Below the pieces are notes generated by a model. The model searched no databases. It worked only from the letters and a program-made list of their open reading frames with translations, and was not told the DNA's origin. A stretch of DNA of 18,900 nt from Lysobacteraceae bacterium (GTDB lineage Bacteria > Pseudomonadota > Gammaproteobacteria > Xanthomonadales > Rhodanobacteraceae). Position 1 is the first letter of the stretch; the number at the start of each line of letters is the position of its first letter. The position numbers were made by a program, and so were the translations under genes. Shown here piece by piece: positions 13,784 to 18,900 of the stretch. The stretch is taken from positions 1 through 18,900 of the forward strand of contig JAGWZT010000008.1 of the NCBI GenBank assembly GCA_018971925.1, in the 5' to 3' direction.

Positions 13784-14704
13784 ATGGCTTCCTCCACCAC
13801 CTACATCGACCCGCGCGACCGCGCAGCAATCGACGCGTTCCTCGAAGGCGTGTGGTCGCGGGATGGTCTCGCGGATCTGACGCTGGCCGATTATCGCGGC
13901 GATCTGGAACGTTGCGCCAGCTGGCTTGCGCAACACGCGCACGGCTTGCTGGCGGCGACGCGCGCGGACCTGTTCGACTATCTCGCCGCGCGCAACAAGT
14001 CCGGCATCGGCGCTCGCACCAATGCGCGCGAGTTGACCGCATTGCGGCGGTTCTATGCGGAACAGGTGCGCCACGATGCCGCTTTCGAAGACCCGACCTT
14101 GCTGCTGGATGCGCCCAAGTTGCCGCGCACGTTGCCCAAGGCGCTGGCCGAACGCGAGATCGAAGGCCTGTTGAACGCACCCGCCATCGACACGTCCATC
14201 GGGCTGCGCGACCGCGCGATGCTGGAACTGATGTACGCCTGCGGATTGCGCGTCAGCGAGCTGGTGACGCTGCCCCTGGCAGGGTTGAACCTGCGCCAGG
14301 GCGTGCTGCGCGTTACCGGCAAGGGCGGCAAGGAGCGCCTGGTGCCGATCGGCGAAACCTGCATGGACTGGCTGACACGTTATCTGCGCGAAGCGCGCCC
14401 CGCGTTGGCCAAAGGTCGCGATGTGCCCGCACTGTTCCTGTCCAATCGCGCCGCCGGCATGACGCGACAGATGGCGTGGACGCTGGTGAAGAAACACGCG
14501 TTGGCTGCCGGCATCGCCGCCAAGCGTATTTCACCGCACGTGTTGCGGCATTCGTTCGCCACGCATCTTTTGAACCATGGCGCCGACCTGCGGGCACTGC
14601 AGATGCTGCTGGGCCACAGCAATCTTTCCACCACGCAAATCTATACGCTGGTCGCGCGCGAGGGGCTGAAACGGTTGCACGCGCAGCATCACCCGCGGGC
14701 TTAG
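13784..14704 (+). CDS. xerD: Site-specific tyrosine recombinase XerD
   Basis: A 306-residue tyrosine recombinase that, with XerC, resolves chromosome dimers at dif. An N-terminal SAM-like core-binding domain (about 10-100) is followed by the catalytic domain with all expected residues: R156 (CGLRVSE), K180 (TGKGGKER), H252 and R255 (HVLRHSFATHLL), H278 (LGHSNLSTTQIYT) and nucleophile Y287. Length and spacing match XerC/XerD. I prefer XerD because of overall motif wording (RISPHVLRHSFATHLLNHGADLR), but XerC versus XerD is not certain without alignment. AAGGAG at 13759-13764 is about 20 bases before the ATG, unusually far, yet no nearer in-frame start exists. It is followed by ilvE after 54 bases. 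Confidence 0.88.
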   Translation: MASSTTYIDPRDRAAIDAFLEGVWSRDGLADLTLADYRGDLERCASWLAQHAHGLLAATRADLFDYLAARNKSGIGARTNARELTALRRFYAEQVRHDAAFEDPTLLLDAPKLPRTLPKALAEREIEGLLNAPAIDTSIGLRDRAMLELMYACGLRVSELVTLPLAGLNLRQGVLRVTGKGGKERLVPIGETCMDWLTRYLREARPALAKGRDVPALFLSNRAAGMTRQMAWTLVKKHALAAGIAAKRISPHVLRHSFATHLLNHGADLRALQMLLGHSNLSTTQIYTLVAREGLKRLHAQHHPRA

Positions 14705-14734
14705 GGCGACGCCGAGCCAGGCGCACGCTATCAT

Positions 14735-14750
14735 TCCGCTTTTCAGCGGA
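14735..14750. promoter_or_regulatory. Hairpin overlapping the ilvE ribosome-binding site
   Basis: TCCGCT and AGCGGA pair perfectly around TTTC. The right arm includes the likely Shine-Dalgarno (GCGGAG) 8 bases before the ilvE ATG. A -10-like TATCAT lies at 14729-14734; if transcription starts from it, most of the left arm would be left out of the RNA. Confidence 0.4.
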
Positions 14751-14758
14751 GCCGCGAC

Positions 14759-15679
14759 ATGGCCGAACAGAAGTATCCCGAGTGGGTCTGGCACAACGGC
14801 AAGATCGTGCCCTGGGCGGAAGCCACCGTGCACGTGATGTCGCACAGCCTGCAGTACGGCTCGGCGGTGTTCGAAGGCATCCGTTGCTACAAAACCCCGA
14901 AGGGTGGCGCGATCTTCCGGCTCGCGGCGCACATGAAGCGCCTGTACAACTCTGCGCGCATCTACGACATGCCGATGCCGTTTTCCGTCGGGGAAACCAC
15001 TGCAGCCTGCCACGAAATCCTGAAGAAGAACGGCTTCGAGCAGGCCTACCTGCGCCCGTGCGCGTTTCGCGGCCTCGGCGGTTTCGGCATCTCGGCCGAC
15101 ACGCCGGTCAGCATGACCATCGCGGGCTGGCCGATGGGTCCGTACCTCGGCCCGGAAGCGCTGAAGAAGGGCATCACCGCGTGCGTGTCGAGCTGGCAGC
15201 GCTTCGCGCCCAACACGATTCCCGCCGGCGCGAAGGCAGCGGGCAATTACCTTTCCGGACAACTGATCGCGCGCGAAGCACGCCAGCGCGGTTTCGGCGA
15301 GGGCATCGCGCTCGCATCCACCGGATTGCTTAGCGAAGGCGCGGGCGAGAACGTGTTCCTGGTGATCGACGGCGCGCTGCACACCTCGCCCGTCAGCGCC
15401 GCACTGCTGAACGGCATCACCCGCGATTCCATCATCACGCTGGCGCGCGACAACGGCATTACCGTGGTCGAGCGCGACCTGCCGCGCGAGTACCTGTACC
15501 TCGCCGACGAAATCTTCATGTGCGGCACCGCCGCCGAAGTGACGCCGATCTGCACGATCGACAGCAAGCAGGTTGGCAACGGCGAAGGCGGTCCGGTCAC
15601 CCGCAGGATCCAGGATCTGTTCTTCGGGCTGTTCGACGGCCGCACCGAGGACAAGTGGAACTGGTTGGAGATGTTGTAA
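14759..15679 (+). CDS. ilvE: Branched-chain amino acid aminotransferase
   Basis: A 306-residue fold-type IV PLP enzyme catalysing the last step of valine, leucine and isoleucine synthesis and the first of their breakdown. It begins WVWHNGKIVPWAEATVHVMSHSLQYGSAVFEGIRCY, the classic N-terminal signature. The PLP Schiff-base lysine is K159 in IPAGAKAAGNYLSGQLI. The GLLSEGAGENVFLV segment and the C-terminal MCGTAAEVTPICTID loop are conserved. Length matches the IlvE family, and the GYGXX-type motif of D-amino acid transaminases is not seen. The start is supported by a GCGGAG 8 bases upstream. aroK follows after 7 bases, suggesting co-transcription with the shikimate genes. Confidence 0.96.
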   Translation: MAEQKYPEWVWHNGKIVPWAEATVHVMSHSLQYGSAVFEGIRCYKTPKGGAIFRLAAHMKRLYNSARIYDMPMPFSVGETTAACHEILKKNGFEQAYLRPCAFRGLGGFGISADTPVSMTIAGWPMGPYLGPEALKKGITACVSSWQRFAPNTIPAGAKAAGNYLSGQLIAREARQRGFGEGIALASTGLLSEGAGENVFLVIDGALHTSPVSAALLNGITRDSIITLARDNGITVVERDLPREYLYLADEIFMCGTAAEVTPICTIDSKQVGNGEGGPVTRRIQDLFFGLFDGRTEDKWNWLEML

Positions 15680-15686
15680 TAGGGGC

Positions 15687-16238
15687 ATGAACCCCTCGCC
15701 CAACCTCTTCCTGATCGGCCCGATGGGTGCCGGCAAGTCCAGCATCGGACGGCGCCTCGCGGAACGCTTCGGCCTGCCGTGCGTCGACCTCGATGCCGAA
15801 ATCGAGCAACGCACCGGCGCGAGTGTCGCGACGATCTTCGAGATCGAGGGCGAAGCCGGGTTCCGGCGCAGGGAATCCGAGCTGCTGGCCGAATTCACGA
15901 CGCGCGCCGGCATCGTGCTGGCGACCGGCGGCGGCGCGGTGCTGGTACCCGCGAATCGCGCGCTGCTGCGCGAGCGCGGCTTCGTGGTATGGCTGCGGGC
16001 GTCGGTGGAACAACAACTGCAGCGGCTGGCGCGCGATCGCAAGCGCCCGCTTCTGGACGCACCGGATCGCCGTGAACGCCTGGAACAACTGGCGCTTGAA
16101 CGCGATCCGATCTATGGCGCGCTTGCCGACTGCAGCGTCGGTGGTGCCGGCGAATCCTGCGACCATGCGGCGGCGCGCGTCGCGGCATTGCTTGAAACAC
16201 AATGGCAACGCACGTCGACGGTGAAGGAAAACACATGA
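15687..16238 (+). CDS. aroK: Shikimate kinase
   Basis: A 183-residue cytoplasmic NMP-kinase-like enzyme phosphorylating shikimate in the aromatic amino acid pathway. The P-loop is GPMGAGKS (11-18). Shikimate-binding residues are D34/D36 (VDLDAEIEQRTG), R60 (GEAGFRRRE) and the GGG at 81-83 (LATGGGAVL). The lid arginine is R120 (RKRPLL). The start at 15687 fits the conserved N-terminus. The AGGGG just before it is too close to be a normal Shine-Dalgarno, so translation may depend on coupling to ilvE. Its stop overlaps the aroB start (ATGA). The C-terminal about 15 residues (LLETQWQRTSTVKENT) look variable. Confidence 0.95.
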   Translation: MNPSPNLFLIGPMGAGKSSIGRRLAERFGLPCVDLDAEIEQRTGASVATIFEIEGEAGFRRRESELLAEFTTRAGIVLATGGGAVLVPANRALLRERGFVVWLRASVEQQLQRLARDRKRPLLDAPDRRERLEQLALERDPIYGALADCSVGGAGESCDHAAARVAALLETQWQRTSTVKENT

Positions 16239-17371
16239 CGAGCATCGAGGTGGGGCTGGGCGCGCGCCGTTACACGATCCGGATCGGATCCGGCCTGCTC
16301 GGCGACGCCCCAAGCTGGCGTGACGCCATTCGCGGCGGTCATGCATTGATCGTGAGCGACGGCAACGTTGCACCGCTTTACGCGCAACGATTGCGCGATG
16401 CGCTGTTTGATTTCCCTCTCCCCTCGGGAGAGGGTGCCCGCAGGACGGGGGAGGGTTCGGCACCTGCGTTCAGCGTTGACACCTTGGTGCTGGCCGCCGG
16501 CGAGGCTCACAAGAACCTCGATGCCGTGTCGAAGGTGCTGGACGCGCTGGCCCGACTCGGCGCCACGCGCGACGCCTGCGTGCTGGCGCTGGGCGGTGGC
16601 GTGGTGGGCGACATCGCGGGTTTCGCGGCGGCATGCTGGATGCGCGGCATCGACTTCGTGCAGTTCCCGACCACGCTGCTGGCGATGGTGGATTCATCGG
16701 TCGGCGGCAAGACCGGCGTCGACCATCCCGCCGGCAAGAACCTGATCGGCGCGTTCCACCAGCCGCGTGCGGTGATCGCGGACCTCGCAACGCTGGCCAC
16801 CCTGCCCGACCGCGAATTGCGCGCCGGACTCGCCGAAGCCGTCAAGACCGCGTGCATCGGCGACGCGAAGTTCTTCGCGTGGTTGGAAGCACATGCCGAT
16901 GCGTTGCTCGCTCGTGACGTCGCTGCGTTGACGCATGCAATCGCCACCTGCTGCGACTTCAAGGCCGGCGTGGTGGAACGCGACGAACGCGAGGCGGGCG
17001 AACGCGCGCTGCTCAACTTCGGCCACACCTTCGGTCATGCGATCGAAACCGCAACCGGCTACGCGGCGCTGTTGCACGGCGAAGCGGTCGCGATCGGGTT
17101 GGTTCTTGCGGCGCGCTTGTCCGCGCAGCTCGGCATGGCCGGCGAAAGGGATGCGCAACGCCTGCAAAACCTGCTGGAACGCCTGGGACTCCCCGTCGCC
17201 GTGCCGCCGGGCCTCACACCGGATGCATTGCTGGCGCGCATGCGGCTGGACAAGAAAAATCGTGCACACGCGCTGCGATTGATTCTGTGGCGTGGGATCG
17301 GGTGCGCGGAAATCGTCGAAGCGGTAGACGAAACCGCTGTCCTGGCTGCGATCCTTGACGAACGACCGTAG
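16235..17371 (+). CDS. aroB: 3-dehydroquinate synthase with an in-frame repeat insertion
   Basis: A 378-residue enzyme converting DAHP to 3-dehydroquinate, the second shikimate step, using NAD and a divalent metal. The NAD-binding GGGVVGDIAGFAAACWMRG (120-138) and DSSVGGKTGVDHPAGKNLIGAFHQP (153-177) are intact. The metal ligands E201 (LAEAVK), H264 (FGHTFGHAIE) and H281 (LLHGEAVAIG) are present. Residues about 60-74 (FPLPSGEGARRTGEG) are encoded by a palindromic intergenic repeat inserted in frame in the N-terminal domain, between the AQRLRDAL helix and the VDTLVLAAGEAHKNL strand. That explains a length some 15-20 residues above the usual. The start at 16235 has GAAGGA upstream and overlaps the aroK stop. 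The stop TAG belongs to a GTAG REP element. Confidence 0.95.
   Translation: MTSIEVGLGARRYTIRIGSGLLGDAPSWRDAIRGGHALIVSDGNVAPLYAQRLRDALFDFPLPSGEGARRTGEGSAPAFSVDTLVLAAGEAHKNLDAVSKVLDALARLGATRDACVLALGGGVVGDIAGFAAACWMRGIDFVQFPTTLLAMVDSSVGGKTGVDHPAGKNLIGAFHQPRAVIADLATLATLPDRELRAGLAEAVKTACIGDAKFFAWLEAHADALLARDVAALTHAIATCCDFKAGVVERDEREAGERALLNFGHTFGHAIETATGYAALLHGEAVAIGLVLAARLSAQLGMAGERDAQRLQNLLERLGLPVAVPPGLTPDALLARMRLDKKNRAHALRLILWRGIGCAEIVEAVDETAVLAAILDERP
16411..16456. repeat. Palindromic repeat inserted in frame within aroB
   Basis: CCCTCTCCC (16414-16422) and GGGAGAGGG (16426-16434) pair perfectly around CTC, followed by TGCCCGCAGGACGGGGGAGGG. The first half matches the intergenic repeat at 12438-12466 after lptG. 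Its reading frame stays open through the coding strand of aroB. Confidence 0.82.
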
Positions 17372-17451
17372 GAGGGCCGGAAGGCCCGACCGAGGTTACA
17401 TTGAGACCACAAGCTCGCCGCGAGGCCGTTCGCGGCTGCCGCCGCTCCTAC
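17368..17451. repeat. GTAG-type REP pair, copy C (84 bp), containing the aroB stop
   Basis: The ends match copies A and B: GTAGGAGGGCC-GGAA-GGCCC on the plus strand from 17368 and GTAGGAGCGGC-GGCA-GCCGC on the minus strand from 17451. The core is about 12 bases shorter and largely unrelated to the A/B core. TAG at 17369-17371 is the aroB stop codon. It lies between aroB and the WGR-like gene. Confidence 0.88.
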
Positions 17452-17491
17452 TCGGGGCGCGGCGGTCAGGGATGCCGCCACGTGGGTCACG

Positions 17492-17497
17492 TACAAT
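17492..17497 (+). promoter_or_regulatory. -10 box suggesting a leaderless transcript for the WGR-like gene
   Basis: TACAAT is one base off the TATAAT consensus and ends 6 bases before the ATG at 17504. The usual spacing puts the transcription start on or next to the start codon, and no Shine-Dalgarno is visible. No good -35 was found. Confidence 0.4.
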
Positions 17498-17503
17498 TCG
17501 CGG

Positions 17504-17758
17504 ATGCATCTCTACCTGCAAACCCCACCCGGTCCCGGCGCGCCGCGCTACTGCCGCATTGCGCTGGAGCAGGACCTGCTCGGTGGCTGGACGCTGTACC
17601 GCGAATCCGGCATCGAAGGCGGCCGCGCGACGTTGAAGCGCGAGGTGTATCTCGATCGTGATGCCGCGCTTGCGGCATTCGAGAGCGCGCGTGACGCGCA
17701 GATCAAGCGCGGCTTCAAGGTGATGATCACGCAGGGCATCGAAAACGCGCATGGCTGA
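17504..17758 (+). CDS. Small WGR-domain-like protein
   Basis: An 84-residue protein resembling a stand-alone WGR domain: an initial strand (MHLYLQTPP), RYCRIALEQDLLGGWTLYRESG (15-36), GGRATLKREVYLDRDAALAAFES (39-61) and a final helix-strand IKRGFKVMI (68-76). In canonical WGR domains the name-giving tryptophan-glycine-arginine lies after the second strand; here that triplet is degenerate (ESGIEGGR). WGR domains occur in PARPs and in MolR-type regulators and can bind nucleic acid, but the role of the stand-alone bacterial form is unknown. Its stop overlaps the hemE start by 8 bases, so the two are likely translated from one mRNA. No functional link to haem synthesis is implied by the sequence. 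Confidence 0.8.
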   Translation: MHLYLQTPPGPGAPRYCRIALEQDLLGGWTLYRESGIEGGRATLKREVYLDRDAALAAFESARDAQIKRGFKVMITQGIENAHG

Positions 17759-18803
17759 CGTCTGCAATCGCAGCAACCGTTTCCTGCGCGCGCTGCGCCG
17801 CCAGCCCGTCGATGCCACGCCCGTCTGGATCATGCGTCAGGCCGGCCGTTACCTGCCGGAATACCGCGCCACGCGCGAACGCGCAGGCAGTTTCCTCGCG
17901 CTGGCGCAGACGCCGGAACTCGCCTGCGAAGTCACGCTGCAACCCGTCGAGCGTTTCGAACTGGATGCCGCGATCCTGTTTTCCGACATCCTCACGGTGC
18001 CGGACGCGATGGGGCTCGGGCTGCATTTCGTGGAGGGCGAGGGCCCGAAGTTCCGTCGCCCGATCCGCAGTGCCGCAGACGTCACGAAGCTCGGCGTACC
18101 CGATCCGGAATCATCGTTGCGCTACGTGATGGACGCGGTGCGCCTGATTCGTCACGAGTTGCGCGGCCGCGTGCCACTGATCGGCTTTGCCGGCAGTCCG
18201 TGGACGCTCGCTTGCTACATGATCGAAGGCGAAGGCTCACGCGATTTCGCGCGGGTGAAGGCCTTTGCGTTGAACGAACCCGCAGCGATGCATAAGCTGC
18301 TGGACACCAACGCGCGCGCGGTCGCGGCGTATCTGGCGGCGCAAGCCGCAGCGGGTGCGCAAGCCTTGATGGTGTTCGACAGTTGGGGCGGCATGCTGGC
18401 GCCCGCGATGTTCGAGGAATTCTCGGCGCGCTATCTCGCGCGAATCGCCGCGTCGTTGCGCGAAGACATGCACGCGCGCGACGTGCCGCTGATCGTGTTC
18501 TCCAAAGGCGCCAACGCCAGCCTCGAAACCTTGGCTGACACCGGTTGCGAGGCGCTCGGCGTGGACTGGACCATCACATTGGACACAGCACGGCGCCGCG
18601 TTGGTGACCGCGTCACGCTGCAGGGCAACCTCGACCCCGCGACACTGCTTGCCTCGCCCAAGGTGATCCGCCGCGAAGTGCAGCGCGTGCTCGATGATTT
18701 CGGCCCGCATCCCGGCCACGTGTTCAATCTCGGCCACGGCATCACACCCGATGTCGATCCCGAACACGTCGCGGTGCTGGTGGATGCGGTGCACGGTGTT
18801 TAA
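17751..18803 (+). CDS. hemE: Uroporphyrinogen decarboxylase
   Basis: A 350-residue cofactor-free cytoplasmic enzyme removing four acetate carboxyls from uroporphyrinogen III to give coproporphyrinogen III in haem synthesis. The signature WIMRQAGRYLPEYRATRE (26-43) supplies R29 and R33. Catalytic D79 lies in AAILFSDILTV, Y156 in SPWTLACYMIEG, S211 in MVFDSWGG and H329 in FNLGHGITPDVDP. Length is typical for the family. The start at 17751 overlaps the WGR-like gene by 8 bases and lacks a strong Shine-Dalgarno, so coupling is likely. A REP-like palindrome begins one base after the stop. Confidence 0.97.
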   Translation: MADVCNRSNRFLRALRRQPVDATPVWIMRQAGRYLPEYRATRERAGSFLALAQTPELACEVTLQPVERFELDAAILFSDILTVPDAMGLGLHFVEGEGPKFRRPIRSAADVTKLGVPDPESSLRYVMDAVRLIRHELRGRVPLIGFAGSPWTLACYMIEGEGSRDFARVKAFALNEPAAMHKLLDTNARAVAAYLAAQAAAGAQALMVFDSWGGMLAPAMFEEFSARYLARIAASLREDMHARDVPLIVFSKGANASLETLADTGCEALGVDWTITLDTARRRVGDRVTLQGNLDPATLLASPKVIRREVQRVLDDFGPHPGHVFNLGHGITPDVDPEHVAVLVDAVHGV

Positions 18804-18804
18804 C

Positions 18805-18892
18805 CGTCATTCCCGGGCCGTCGCCGGCTCCAGCGGCGACGGGACCCGGATCAAGTCCTGGGCAGGCTCTGCGGCCGGCCCCGGAATGACGA
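18805..18892. repeat. REP-like palindromic repeat after hemE
   Basis: The outer arms CGTCATTCC (18805-18813) and GGAATGACG (18883-18891) are inverted copies. Inside, GTCGCCG (18820-18826) pairs with CGGCGAC (18834-18840) around a 7-base loop. It belongs to the same TCATTCC/GGAATGA family as 2538-2590. Placed immediately after the hemE stop, it may also serve as a 3' end structure. Confidence 0.7.
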
Positions 18893-18900
18893 ACAAGGTC

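Noticed and set aside
8584..14704. A functional PepA-XerD recombination module, since E. coli PepA assists Xer recombination at cer
   Set aside because: The genes are about 3.7 kb apart, in different transcription units, each in its usual housekeeping context, and no dif- or cer-like site was recognised.
2940..17451. CRISPR array made from the recurring 84-96 bp elements
   Set aside because: The copies are kilobases apart, differ in orientation and lack regular spacers; they are REP pairs.

Overview
This 18.9 kb window is GC-rich chromosomal DNA from a gammaproteobacterium, most likely of the Xanthomonadaceae/Rhodanobacteraceae group. I infer that from the gene orders (pepA divergent from lptF-lptG; aroK-aroB followed by a small WGR-like gene and hemE), the GTAG-ended REP elements, and the many short palindromic intergenic repeats. 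No database search was possible. Most of the window is core housekeeping sequence; the only accessory-looking part is the left edge.

Left to right: a truncated adenine/cytosine-N4 type DNA methyltransferase (minus strand, running off the window) is divergent from a small HTH regulator. Next come sdaA (minus), a small glutaredoxin-like gene (plus) and a tightly overlapping minus-strand operon yceI-cybB-yceI, that is, two periplasmic YceI proteins with a cytochrome b561 between them. Divergent from that operon is a 1186-residue hybrid sensor kinase with a beta-propeller sensor, Y_Y_Y, histidine kinase and receiver domains. It converges on pepA (minus), which is divergent from lptF-lptG, the LPS-export permeases. 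After lptG there are about 850 bases without a credible gene, packed with palindromes. Then come an RDD membrane protein (minus), divergent xerD, ilvE, the shikimate genes aroK-aroB, a small WGR-like gene and hemE.

The most unusual content is in the repeats. Three copies of an element made of two inverted GTAG-type REPs (96, 96 and 84 bp) lie directly at gene ends. In two of them the terminal GTAG supplies TAG stop codons. One copy terminates two convergent genes (the hybrid kinase and pepA) from its two ends, and another terminates aroB. A different palindromic repeat is inserted in frame inside aroB and adds roughly 15-20 residues; a close relative lies just downstream of lptG. The gene-free stretch after lptG holds eight palindromes whose loops or centres all read GGAT on one strand or the other. 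They include a duplicated two-hairpin module whose stem arms differ but still pair. The GGA-in-loop form resembles RsmA/CsrA binding hairpins, so this stretch is my best candidate for something undescribed, although ordinary repeat DNA remains a serious alternative.
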